The translations under genes were made by a program, and so were the position numbers. The notes under the pieces were generated by a model. It had not been told where the DNA came from and did no database searches. It was given only the letters and a program-made list of their open reading frames with translations. Below, in pieces: positions 5,565 to 11,510 of a stretch of 11,510 nt of DNA (its first letter is position 1; every line of letters starts with the position of its first letter). This DNA is from Microcaldota archaeon (GTDB lineage: Archaea > Micrarchaeota > Micrarchaeia > Micrarchaeales > CABMGC01): the NCBI GenBank assembly GCA_030040335.1, contig JASHTX010000012.1, positions 1 to 11,510 on the forward strand, read 5' to 3'.

Positions 5565-6437
5565 ATGAGAATCAAGGGTGAGCTGGTAAAGTTCTCGACC
5601 AGAGACGGCATAGTGCTCGAGGGTTTCCTCCAGGCGCCGCTGCGGTCGCGCACGTGCATTGTACACGTGCACGGCATGGAGAGCAACTTCTACCAGATGC
5701 ACCTGCCCTTCGAGATAGCCAAGGGACTTAACAAGAAGGGCATCGCCTTCTTCTCGATAAACACAAGGGGCCACGGCGAGGTAAGCTCTGTCAGGACAAA
5801 ATACGGGAAGGGTAAGCGCAAGTGGCGCGCGGCAGGCACCAGGATAGAGAAGTTTGAGGACTGCATCTACGATATAGACGGAGCGATAGAAGAGCTGAAA
5901 AAACTTGGCTTCAGGAAATTCATATTATCTGGGCACAGCACTGGCTGCCAGAAGGTAACCTATTACCAGTACAGGAAGAACGGCAGGAAGATATCGGGCC
6001 TGGTGCTTCTTGCTCCGGCCGATGACTACAACGACGAGAGAAGGCAGCTCGGGAACAAGTTTGTGCGCGTGGTGAAGATGTGCAAGGCGATGGTGAGGAA
6101 TGGGAAGGGCAACGAGACCGCAAAGGGAATACCAGAAGGCTTCTCTGCCAGGAGGTTCCTCTCTGTGGCTGACCTGAAGAACGTGGAAGCGCGGCTTTTC
6201 AACTACGATGGAAATCTGCGGGAGTTCTCAAAGGTGAAGATACCAGTCCTTGCTGTCTTCGGAAGCAGGGAGCAGTACAGGCTGAAGCCGGTCAAGAAAT
6301 ACATGCAGATACTTGAGAGGAAGACGGGTTCGCGCATGTTCGATTACGCGATAATAAACGGCGCGAGGCACTCATTCGAGAAGCATGAGGATGAGACGGT
6401 AAGCGCGGTCTCTGCCTTTGTGATGAAAATAGCCTGA
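5565..6437 (+). CDS. Alpha/beta-fold hydrolase (serine hydrolase)
   Basis: A 290-residue cytosolic alpha/beta hydrolase with no signal peptide. Seen: VHVHGMES (34-40) as the oxyanion-hole turn after the first core strands, SINTRGHGE near 64-72, the nucleophile elbow SGHSTGCQ with Ser125, VLLAPADD after strand 6, a Lys/Arg-rich helical insertion (about 157-195) that could be a lid, PVLAVFGSREQY supplying a probable acidic residue (Glu236), and NGARHSF with catalytic His269. The Ser-Thr-Gly-Cys/Ser-Gln elbow is reminiscent of the DUF1749/UPF0613 group of hydrolases, a tentative link. The substrate, likely an ester, thioester or peptide-like compound, cannot be read from sequence. It has its own promoter and ends 22 bases from the convergent surface-protein gene. 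No partner gene is obvious. Confidence 0.85.
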   Translation: MRIKGELVKFSTRDGIVLEGFLQAPLRSRTCIVHVHGMESNFYQMHLPFEIAKGLNKKGIAFFSINTRGHGEVSSVRTKYGKGKRKWRAAGTRIEKFEDCIYDIDGAIEELKKLGFRKFILSGHSTGCQKVTYYQYRKNGRKISGLVLLAPADDYNDERRQLGNKFVRVVKMCKAMVRNGKGNETAKGIPEGFSARRFLSVADLKNVEARLFNYDGNLREFSKVKIPVLAVFGSREQYRLKPVKKYMQILERKTGSRMFDYAIINGARHSFEKHEDETVSAVSAFVMKIA

Positions 6438-6459
6438 TCCTTAGGAAGGCGCGAAGCAA

Positions 6460-6759
6460 TCAAGGAGACGAGGGCACATTTCCGTTGCTCAGTATGCTGT
6501 AGTTCTGATCCTGGGAAGTGCCGGTATTGAGCGTACTGTTGGATACGGTCGCGTTCTCCGATGTACTGTTGAAGCTGCCGAGAGCTGAAGAGTTGGACAA
6601 CGCCACGCTAGAGTTTTGGGGCAGAACTGTTGTGGGTGCGACTATTGCGACTGTGGTCGTTGCCGTGGGTTTGCTAGGAACGCTGCTTACGTAGAGCAGC
6701 GCGACTATGATTATCAGCAGCAGAATGAGGGCGGCTATCAAAAGATTCTTGCTTGCCAT
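6460..6759 (-). CDS. Small membrane-anchored, sequon-rich surface protein
   Basis: A 99-residue protein with a short start (MASKN), one strong hydrophobic helix (residues 5-25), then a low-complexity tail of Ser, Thr, Asn, Ala and Val. The tail carries about six N-x-S/T sequons (NSS twice, NST twice, NAT, NYS), so it is probably an exported, membrane-anchored stalk that can be N-glycosylated. It has no cysteine and no catalytic pattern. The ATG at 6757-6759 is preceded by GGTGA (minus strand, 6768-6764), and the last three bases of that ribosome-binding site are the TGA of the upstream 535-residue gene, so the two are translationally coupled. It may tether the larger partner to the membrane; that is inference. 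Confidence 0.72.
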   Translation of the reverse strand: MASKNLLIAALILLLIIIVALLYVSSVPSKPTATTTVAIVAPTTVLPQNSSVALSNSSALGSFNSTSENATVSNSTLNTGTSQDQNYSILSNGNVPSSP

Positions 6760-6763
6760 AACT

Positions 6764-8371
6764 TCACCTTATACCTCCTGTTATCAAACGACCTCCGCTG
6801 GCGTTGACGTTCAGTCCCGAAGACGCAGTTACGCTTGAATTGCCACTTGGGGTCACCACCGGCTTGATCTGACCGCCGCCGAGAGGCGGAGGAGGTACTC
6901 TGGGCATAACGCTTATCCTGTTAACCAAGCCTGCCCTGGTCCTGTTGACCATGAACGAACCCTTCAACGAAACCATGAATCCTTTCAGATCGATGGAGAG
7001 CCGGTTCATCTCACCGGGACCGAACTGTCCGTGCCCGGATGCATTCATTGAGGCTGACGCGTTGGAGAGATATCCTTTGACGAGCGAGAGCTCGGTCTGG
7101 TTGACGATAACGTATTTCGAAGCGTTTGCCCTGGCCGAGAGGCAGGCAAAGTAGGCCTGCGCCTGTTCAAGCTGAAGAGTTGTTCCCAGATGGAAGTTGG
7201 TGCCGTTGGGGCAGTTGTCTGCCAGGCAGTAGCTCTTGAATGCGTTGTAGAGCTGGCTCGCGTTTTTCGAGCTGTTCAGCGCGTTCTGGAGCGGCACGAT
7301 TATCTGCATGTTTGCCTGCGACAGCGTCTGGTTGAGCGAGGACTTGTTGCATATGGTGCTGCTTGCCGCGACTTTTGCCTGATAGCCGCCTATCACCTGC
7401 TTGTACTTTGATATTACATTCTGCGCCTGGCCCTTCAGCTTAGCAAACGCGTCCTGCTGCACTGGCTGCCTCATGGCCTTTGCAGCCGCGGTCAGGTTGC
7501 TGAATATCTCCTTCCCTTGTCCGCCCACATAGGCCTTGGTGCCCACAGCTGCCAGAATCGTGGATGCGTTGTTCAGGTCTGCCTGCGCGTTGACTAGCGT
7601 AGAGTTTGAGACGTTCTTGTCAGACTCAAGGTATGTCACCTCTGCGGTGAGCTTTAGGTAACCGAAGTGGGCTGCGAGGTGGAAGTTGGTGCCGTTCTTG
7701 CAGCCGTCGAAGAGGCAGTATTCAGCAAGATCAGCGTATATCTGCGATGCGTTGTGCGCCTGGCCGAGGGCTGTTACAAGAGGAGTGACTATCTGGATTG
7801 TTGCATTCTGCAGCAGGCTGTTAAGCGCGCTTGTATCCACGCCATTGGATGCGAGTTTGTTCGCCTCCTGCTGGTAATTGCTTATGCTCTCGTTGAAGAA
7901 TGCGACCTTATTGGCTGCGAATCTCTCAGCCTTGTTTGAGGAACAGTTCTGATAAGTGGAGATGTCTGCATTGTATGATGCGCGTAGCTGGGCCGTGGTG
8001 TTTGCGGATAGGTTTGCATCCCTGAGCTGCACGCTTATGTTCTTCGCGGCGCCATTGAGCTCAGGGTCGAAGGTACCGCTGAGATATGCCCTGAAAGATG
8101 TGACGTTGCCGGAGCTGGCGAGCGATGAAAGCGCGGTTTCATCCGACTGTATGCCCGAGACATAGACGGACAGTGAAGAAAGCTTTGGCACGGTCGAAGT
8201 GATCTGGCCTATGAATTCCACGGTTACATTTGCCTTGCACTCGGCGTACTGGAGCGCCGAGCTGAGAAGTGTCTGGTTTGTGACCGCGCTCACGTTCAGC
8301 GACGTGGCGAAAGCAGGCGCTACAAGCATAACTAGCGCTATGAAAGATGCTGTGGCCCCCCAACGATTCAT
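6764..8371 (-). CDS. Secreted Asn/Ser-rich protein with internal duplication and dense N-glycosylation sequons
   Basis: A 535-residue exported protein of unknown function. Residues 1-22 form a Sec signal peptide (hydrophobic core about 9-18, cleavage probably after AFA). The mature part is Ala/Asn/Ser-rich and largely helical, with about 28 N-x-S/T sequons. Residues 184-232 and 347-395 are copies of one module at a constant offset of 163 residues: both contain an I-x-x-P-L core, NASQ, a Tyr-Cys...Cys pair (C219/C224 and C382/C387) and NGTNFHL. A Pro-rich segment (RVPPPPLGGG, 491-500) precedes a Gly/Ser tail. There is no C-terminal membrane anchor or sorting signal, so it is secreted or held by a partner, plausibly the coupled 99-residue protein. 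I know of no named family; a surface-layer or cell-contact role is inference. Confidence 0.78.
   Translation of the reverse strand: MNRWGATASFIALVMLVAPAFATSLNVSAVTNQTLLSSALQYAECKANVTVEFIGQITSTVPKLSSLSVYVSGIQSDETALSSLASSGNVTSFRAYLSGTFDPELNGAAKNISVQLRDANLSANTTAQLRASYNADISTYQNCSSNKAERFAANKVAFFNESISNYQQEANKLASNGVDTSALNSLLQNATIQIVTPLVTALGQAHNASQIYADLAEYCLFDGCKNGTNFHLAAHFGYLKLTAEVTYLESDKNVSNSTLVNAQADLNNASTILAAVGTKAYVGGQGKEIFSNLTAAAKAMRQPVQQDAFAKLKGQAQNVISKYKQVIGGYQAKVAASSTICNKSSLNQTLSQANMQIIVPLQNALNSSKNASQLYNAFKSYCLADNCPNGTNFHLGTTLQLEQAQAYFACLSARANASKYVIVNQTELSLVKGYLSNASASMNASGHGQFGPGEMNRLSIDLKGFMVSLKGSFMVNRTRAGLVNRISVMPRVPPPPLGGGQIKPVVTPSGNSSVTASSGLNVNASGGRLITGGIR
7187..7333 (-). repeat. Internal protein repeat, copy B
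   Basis: Encodes residues 347-395 of the secreted protein and pairs with the copy at 7676-7822, 489 bases away. A 17-base identity on the plus strand (TGGAAGTTGGTGCCGTT at 7191-7207 and 7680-7696) shows the duplication is also visible at DNA level. Confidence 0.75.
7676..7822 (-). repeat. Internal protein repeat, copy A
   Basis: Encodes residues 184-232 of the secreted protein. It shares with copy B the I-x-x-P-L core, NASQ, the YCL...C cysteine pair and NGTNFHL. Similarity probably extends N-terminally at lower level into the helical stretch. Confidence 0.75.
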
Positions 8372-8395
8372 CTTACCACTCTTATATCCTACTTA

Positions 8396-8404
8396 TGCAT
8401 ATAT
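8396..8404 (-). promoter_or_regulatory. TATA-like promoter of the surface-protein operon
   Basis: On the minus strand ATATATGCATAAG is centred about 29 bases before the ATG at 8371, so the transcript should have little or no leader. A second A/T element (ATATAA, near 8382-8387) is too close to the start to be the TATA box. Confidence 0.45.
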
Positions 8405-8420
8405 GAACTTTACTAAAATC

Positions 8421-8433
8421 GCAGGCTTCCTGC
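8421..8433. promoter_or_regulatory. Short 5-bp dyad between the surface operon and the zinc-protein gene
   Basis: GCAGG-CTT-CCTGC lies in the 137-base divergent intergenic region. It is short enough to be chance; its promoter-proximal position is the only reason to list it. Confidence 0.2.
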
Positions 8434-8508
8434 TTGCAACGTCCCTCAGGCTGATTAAGAAAGAGATAAAAAGTTAACAGTCTAGAGAAAAAGAGAGCGG
8501 TAGATTAG

Positions 8509-8853
8509 TTGGGTGCTAGCCAGGGCCACAAGGTGGCCTGCATTGTCTGCGGCAGGAAGGGCAGCGTTAAGATCGGCAGGAACGGAAAGATCGCTGACAA
8601 GCACTGGAACTTCTTCGGCACATTCAACGTGAATCCGGAAGCAGGGGAGGGAGCCTACACGGCCTCCGCTCTTGAAGGCGCAGAGGCGAACGCCGGACCC
8701 AGAGCCGCTCGCGCAGCGCAGAAGGCGGGCAAGACTCCAGTCGAGTACTGGGAGTGCGAGGACTGCTTCAGGGATGTCCAGAAGATTCTGAACAAGACAT
8801 CCACAGCAGCTACGATGGATAGGCTGCGTCCCTGGAGGAAGTCAGGTCCATAG
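8509..8853 (+). CDS. Small putative zinc-binding protein (CxxC...CxxC)
   Basis: A 114-residue protein with two cysteine pairs, CIVC (residues 11-14) and CEDC (about 83-86), suggesting one zinc site formed by joining the ends. The N-terminal knuckle (CIVCGRKGSVKIGRNGK) is basic, as in nucleic-acid-binding zinc ribbons. The middle is unusually rich in Ala and Gly, and the tail is basic (DRLRPWRKSGP). The start is uncertain: TTG at 8509 lies directly after an in-frame TAG; GTG at 8533 would begin just before the first cysteine pair and is the only other good option. An A-rich TATA-like stretch is near 8464-8473. It overlaps the minus-strand regulator gene by 12 bases, tail to tail. A DNA/RNA-binding or ribosome-associated role is plausible; I recognise no specific family. 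Confidence 0.68.
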   Translation: MGASQGHKVACIVCGRKGSVKIGRNGKIADKHWNFFGTFNVNPEAGEGAYTASALEGAEANAGPRAARAAQKAGKTPVEYWECEDCFRDVQKILNKTSTAATMDRLRPWRKSGP

Positions 8854-9855
8854 GTAGCTGTAGTACTGTTTTGCGTCAAGGTTTCTCAGCGGAAGCAGGC
8901 CCTTGACCGCCCTGACAACGTCCGCGTGGACTATGTGGGGGCGGTTGTTCCTCAGCAGGTTCGCGTACCACTTCAGGCCGAAAGATAGAGCTTCGTCTTT
9001 TGTCCTAGCAAAGGAGAGCGCACAGATCCTGTAGCTGCCGCTCATCACCATGTAGCAGGGAGTGCTGTTTATCGTAGACAGGTTTTCGATCTCTCCCATG
9101 TTGTGCTTCCTTATTATCGGGAAGAGGTCGCTGATCGTGTACTTGTTGAATGCGTAGCGTGCGAAGTAGATAATGAGAGCGCCGCTGGCCTTCTGCACCG
9201 CTATTGTGAACCTTCGGATTATGCCCTTGCGTATGAGCCTGAAGACCCTGTACCTGATCGTATCCTCGTTTATTCCCAGTTTCTTGCTCATCTCCCTGTA
9301 GCTCGTCCTCGCGTTCTCGTTCAGCAACTGGAGTATGAGCCTGTCCTTCCTGTCGACCTTGATGTCCTCCCTCACGAAATTAACGAAAGCGCCGTTGAGG
9401 GGTATGTAACCGAGGTGGGCGTACATGAAGTCAGAGGGCCGCAGCTCGGGCACGTAGTCGGAGAGCTTCTCGGTGAGCGCGGTCTCCCACTCTATGTAGT
9501 TGCGTGGAGTATCAGCCGCGGCGAAGATGACAAGGTCGAACCCGCCTTCTGTTATGTAGACGTTCTGCGCGTAGGGATCGTCCCTGAAGAGGTCTGTGAG
9601 GAACGCCTCGCTTGGCTTCTTCTCGAATCTGATGAAGAGTATATGACATTCATCAAGACCGAGCTTGTTCATGTCAACTTCCAGCGTGAACCGCATGTCG
9701 AGTTCCTTTATCAGTTTGTCGAGTAGCATGCCGGCCTTGACGGTTGAGCAGCCCGCAACCTTGGCAAGGTGCGTCAGGCTGACGCGCGAGTTGGCGCTCA
9801 GCTCCTTCAGCATCAGCTTCTCCATCGTTGTAAGAACTAGAGCCTCCTGAGGCAT
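8842..9855 (-). CDS. Tandem Lrp/AsnC-type transcriptional regulator
   Basis: A probable DNA-binding regulator of 337 residues built from two Lrp/AsnC-like halves. First half: a helix-turn-helix at about residues 9-48 (KLMLKELSANSRVSLTHLAKVAGCS) and an alpha/beta effector-like domain to about 150. Second half: a textbook Lrp HTH at about 168-215 (DRKDRLILQLLNENARTSYREMSKKLG, then TIRYRVFRLIRKGIIRRF) and a second alpha/beta domain to the end. Normal Lrp proteins are about 150 residues and dimerise; this fusion carries both halves in one chain. I chose the ATG at 9855 because A/T-rich TATA-like sequence lies 22-29 bases upstream and the HTH then begins at once. An ATG at 9897 would add a hydrophobic 14-residue leader. 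It is divergent from the PLP gene, a candidate target. Confidence 0.85.
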   Translation of the reverse strand: MPQEALVLTTMEKLMLKELSANSRVSLTHLAKVAGCSTVKAGMLLDKLIKELDMRFTLEVDMNKLGLDECHILFIRFEKKPSEAFLTDLFRDDPYAQNVYITEGGFDLVIFAAADTPRNYIEWETALTEKLSDYVPELRPSDFMYAHLGYIPLNGAFVNFVREDIKVDRKDRLILQLLNENARTSYREMSKKLGINEDTIRYRVFRLIRKGIIRRFTIAVQKASGALIIYFARYAFNKYTISDLFPIIRKHNMGEIENLSTINSTPCYMVMSGSYRICALSFARTKDEALSFGLKWYANLLRNNRPHIVHADVVRAVKGLLPLRNLDAKQYYSYLWT

Positions 9856-9937
9856 ACGTGAATAGATACGCCAATAAAAGAATAAGATACTTTTCATAAA
9901 TCCGAAAGCAGCGCAAACAAAACGAAACGGCCTCCTC

Positions 9938-9973
9938 TGACAACATTTTTATTTGAGTTGCTTTAAATTGTCA
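9938..9973. promoter_or_regulatory. Inverted repeat flanking the PLP-gene promoter
   Basis: TGACAA (9938-9943) and TTGTCA (9968-9973) are reverse complements placed on either side of the TATA box of the PLP gene. This may be an operator, possibly for the adjacent Lrp-type protein. Six-base arms can occur by chance. Confidence 0.3.
9946..9954 (+). promoter_or_regulatory. TATA-box promoter of the PLP enzyme gene
   Basis: TTTTTATTT is centred about 26 bases before the ATG at 9976, predicting a leaderless transcript. Confidence 0.45.
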
Positions 9974-9975
9974 TC

Positions 9976-11007
9976 ATGACTTTGTCAAAGAATGAGGAGA
10001 GAATACTAAACTCGATAAGTGTCCCTTCTACAGATGATCCTCATAGGCCGGAGTTCCCGCCCTACGAGCCAAGGTTTCCTGCGACTCCAACATATAAGAT
10101 AAAAGTTCCTGGCTTTTCCAACGTATGGCTAAAAGATGACAGTATAAATAGATACAGCGGAACCCATAAGGACAGAATTGCTTGGGAAGTTGTGGTTTTA
10201 TACAGAAATTTCCTGATTGCAAAGAAACTAGGCCAATATAGAGGCGTTCTGCCTAAATTCTCAATAATATCATCTGGTTCCGCAGCGGTTGCAATTGGCC
10301 GCATGCTGAAAGACTATGGATTACCAAAACTAAAGGTAGTTGTAGACAAGAAAATAAGTCCAGAGATTTATGATGCAATCAGAAGATCTCATTGTGAGAT
10401 CTTCGTAACAGACTTGAGCAAAAGACTGTTCGGACCGGACGAAGTTCTTGCCATGACCAAAAATAAGGATGGGTTTGATCTCACATCGAACCGTGGTGCA
10501 ATCACAGAAATCGGAAACTACGACTGGATGGGGTATGAGATATTGAACAGGTCTCCGGAATACTGCTTCATTCCATTTGGAACGGGCATACTGTACTCCA
10601 AAGTTTTAGAGCTGAACAAGCTAGAAGTTGGGTATGCAAAACATGACCATAGATTTCACGGCAACATAGACGTATTAAGGAGGTGTAATTTCATGGGCGT
10701 GACGACAAACAACCCCAACTCAAAAGCAGACAAACTTTTTGCTCATTATATATCGCATCGAATGATTGACGATGAATTGCTGAGATTCTACAAAAGGTCA
10801 GGATTCTGTGGTCCTATGACTGGAATCTACTTGATAAAAGAAAGGTATCTTGATCAGGCTATGGAGATCGCAAGGGCACAGGAAGTTATTTGTGAACCTT
10901 CCGGGGTATCAGGTTTGGCGTTGATGTTGCAAATGAAAGATAGTTTACCCAAAAATAAGAAAATGCTTATAGTGAATACTGGAAAGCTGAAATTGATGAG
11001 TACCTAG
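9976..11007 (+). CDS. PLP-dependent enzyme, fold type II (threonine synthase/cysteine synthase superfamily), 3' frameshift suspected
   Basis: A PLP enzyme acting on an amino acid by beta- or gamma-replacement or elimination. Seen in 343 residues: WLKDD...SGTHKDR with the Schiff-base lysine Lys65 (most relatives read S-F-K-D-R; here H precedes K), IISSGSAAVAIG (97-108) as the substrate-binding loop, PFGTG (200-204) as the phosphate-binding loop, EPSGVSGLAL (307-316) and VNTGK (333-337). These follow the family's order. The sequence deviates enough from threonine synthase or cysteine synthase that the reaction is open. The TAG at 11005-11007 ends the protein abruptly. One frame over, starting after NTGK, the reading continues as AEIDEYLDLRGIPARRAILHP to a TAA at 11079-11081, suggesting a one-base loss in the GGAAAG run at 10981-10986. 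More A+T-rich than genes 1-9900. Confidence 0.8.
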   Translation: MTLSKNEERILNSISVPSTDDPHRPEFPPYEPRFPATPTYKIKVPGFSNVWLKDDSINRYSGTHKDRIAWEVVVLYRNFLIAKKLGQYRGVLPKFSIISSGSAAVAIGRMLKDYGLPKLKVVVDKKISPEIYDAIRRSHCEIFVTDLSKRLFGPDEVLAMTKNKDGFDLTSNRGAITEIGNYDWMGYEILNRSPEYCFIPFGTGILYSKVLELNKLEVGYAKHDHRFHGNIDVLRRCNFMGVTTNNPNSKADKLFAHYISHRMIDDELLRFYKRSGFCGPMTGIYLIKERYLDQAMEIARAQEVICEPSGVSGLALMLQMKDSLPKNKKMLIVNTGKLKLMST

Positions 11008-11081
11008 ACCTGAGAGGGATTCCGGCGAGGAGGGCTATTCTGCATCCTAAAAAGCATAAATACCTTTTTTGTATACTTTAA
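10986..11081 (+). other. Apparent out-of-frame C-terminal continuation of the PLP enzyme
   Basis: Frame 10986-11081 reads about 30 further residues (AEIDEYLDLRGIPARR, then AILHP and a Lys-rich end) and stops 3 bases before the methyltransferase ATG. It has protein-like composition and joins naturally to the NTGK motif if one base is added near 10983-10985. It could be a sequencing error, a natural frameshift or programmed -1 slippage. The TATA box of the next gene lies inside it. Confidence 0.5.
11056..11063 (+). promoter_or_regulatory. TATA-box promoter of the methyltransferase gene
   Basis: ATAAATAC is centred about 26 bases before the ATG at 11085. It would allow separate leaderless expression even if the gene is also read from the upstream promoter. 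Confidence 0.4.
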
Positions 11082-11084
11082 GAC

Positions 11085-11510
11085 ATGAAACCTCCCTATT
11101 CCAGAAGGCAGACTTATGAAATAATAACAGCTCTTGCGGGGCGAGGAGAGCTACCCTTGAAATTCACATATTTTGGAAAGGGTGTAGACCATTGGAAGGA
11201 ATTTGAGAAAGTGAGCATGAATCAGAACGTGAAGGGGCTTCTCTATTGGCAGAGCCTCCTGATAGCGAAGAAAACGTCCAGCATATTCGAGTCCCTTGAA
11301 GGCGGTCCGGGAAAATTCAACATAATGGACTTGGGTTGCGGGAATGGCGCTCCGATATTGCCGCTTCTCGATGTGTTTTCAAAAAAACTCGGAAAATCCT
11401 CATTCAAGTATGTGCCGATAGACATGAGTAAGGCTATGCTGCAAACAGCAACAAAAGAAGTGAGCAGCAAGTTTAATGTAAAGATTACGCCGTATATCAG
11501 AGACCTGGAG
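11085..11510 (+). CDS. EgtD-like (histidine-specific type) SAM methyltransferase, 3' end outside window
   Basis: The first 142 residues of a SAM-dependent methyltransferase; the frame is open to the last base. Seen: IMDLGCGNGAPILPLL (80-95), the SAM-binding glycine loop, and YVPIDMSKAMLQTA (109-122), where the acidic residue should bind the SAM ribose. The Y-V-P-I/F-D-x-S pattern, followed by a helix and a V-x-x-x-x-x-D-L/F strand, is characteristic of the Methyltransf_33 family that includes EgtD, which trimethylates histidine on the way to ergothioneine. The N-terminal part (LKFTYFGKG...HWKEFEKV) fits the family's helical substrate-domain region in position, though the substrate residues are not in view. 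The start is 3 bases after the extended PLP frame, so the two likely work together. Family is likely; substrate is unknown. Confidence 0.78.
   Translation, partial: MKPPYSRRQTYEIITALAGRGELPLKFTYFGKGVDHWKEFEKVSMNQNVKGLLYWQSLLIAKKTSSIFESLEGGPGKFNIMDLGCGNGAPILPLLDVFSKKLGKSSFKYVPIDMSKAMLQTATKEVSSKFNVKITPYIRDLE

Noticed and set aside
9103..9726. Open frame of 207 codons on the plus strand
   Set aside because: Opposite the Lrp-type regulator, whose HTH motifs are clear; the plus reading is a Glu/Val/Leu-rich shadow.
1..11510. CRISPR arrays, insertion sequences, tRNA or rRNA genes, toxin-antitoxin pairs
   Set aside because: I saw no regularly spaced direct repeats, no transposase motifs with terminal repeats, no cloverleaf-forming sequence and no typical toxin-antitoxin pair.

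Overview
The window reads as archaeal chromosome. Promoter-like sequences are BRE/TATA type (for example TTTAAA or TTTAAATA), and several sit 25-30 bases upstream of an ATG, the geometry of leaderless archaeal mRNAs. It also encodes a CDP-archaeol synthase (archaeal ether-lipid synthesis), an archaeal-type pyruvoyl AdoMet decarboxylase homologue, a tandem Lrp/AsnC regulator and secreted proteins very rich in N-glycosylation sequons. A small-genome lineage such as Micrarchaeota or another DPANN group is possible from gene content and compactness, but I cannot prove it from the sequence.

Layout. (1) 1-2345, plus strand, tightly packed: the 3' end of alaS, carS, then an amidase resembling plant AMI1 indole-3-acetamide hydrolase. 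(2) 2342-3231, minus strand: an unrecognised helical protein and a small two-helix membrane protein, meeting the amidase tail to tail with a 4-base overlap. (3) 3232-3483: an intergenic stretch with a candidate small RNA (TATA box, perfect 11-bp stem, C-rich loop, T-run). (4) 3484-3921, minus: a SpeD-family pyruvoyl decarboxylase, divergent from a stand-alone proline dehydrogenase (4103-4960, plus). (5) 5065-5448: a small unknown gene whose start cannot be settled. (6) 5565-6437: an alpha/beta hydrolase. (7) 6460-8371, minus: a coupled pair of exported Asn/Ser/Thr-rich proteins, the larger with an internal duplication. (8) 8509-8853: a four-cysteine putative zinc protein, overlapping tail to tail a double Lrp/AsnC regulator (8842-9855, minus). 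(9) 9976 to the end: a more A+T-rich block with a fold-type-II PLP enzyme, apparently frameshifted near its 3' end, and an EgtD-like SAM methyltransferase cut by the window edge.

How the genes may work together. alaS and carS are housekeeping genes. The decarboxylase homologue, amidase and proline dehydrogenase suggest amino-acid, amide and polyamine metabolism. The two exported proteins look like a cell-surface complex. The PLP enzyme plus histidine-methyltransferase-like protein look like the beginning of an acquired small-molecule pathway, possibly controlled by the divergent Lrp-type protein. Most promising for new biology are the small RNA, the PLP/methyltransferase block, the decarboxylase with an altered cleavage site and the unusual 5' end at 5053-5104.
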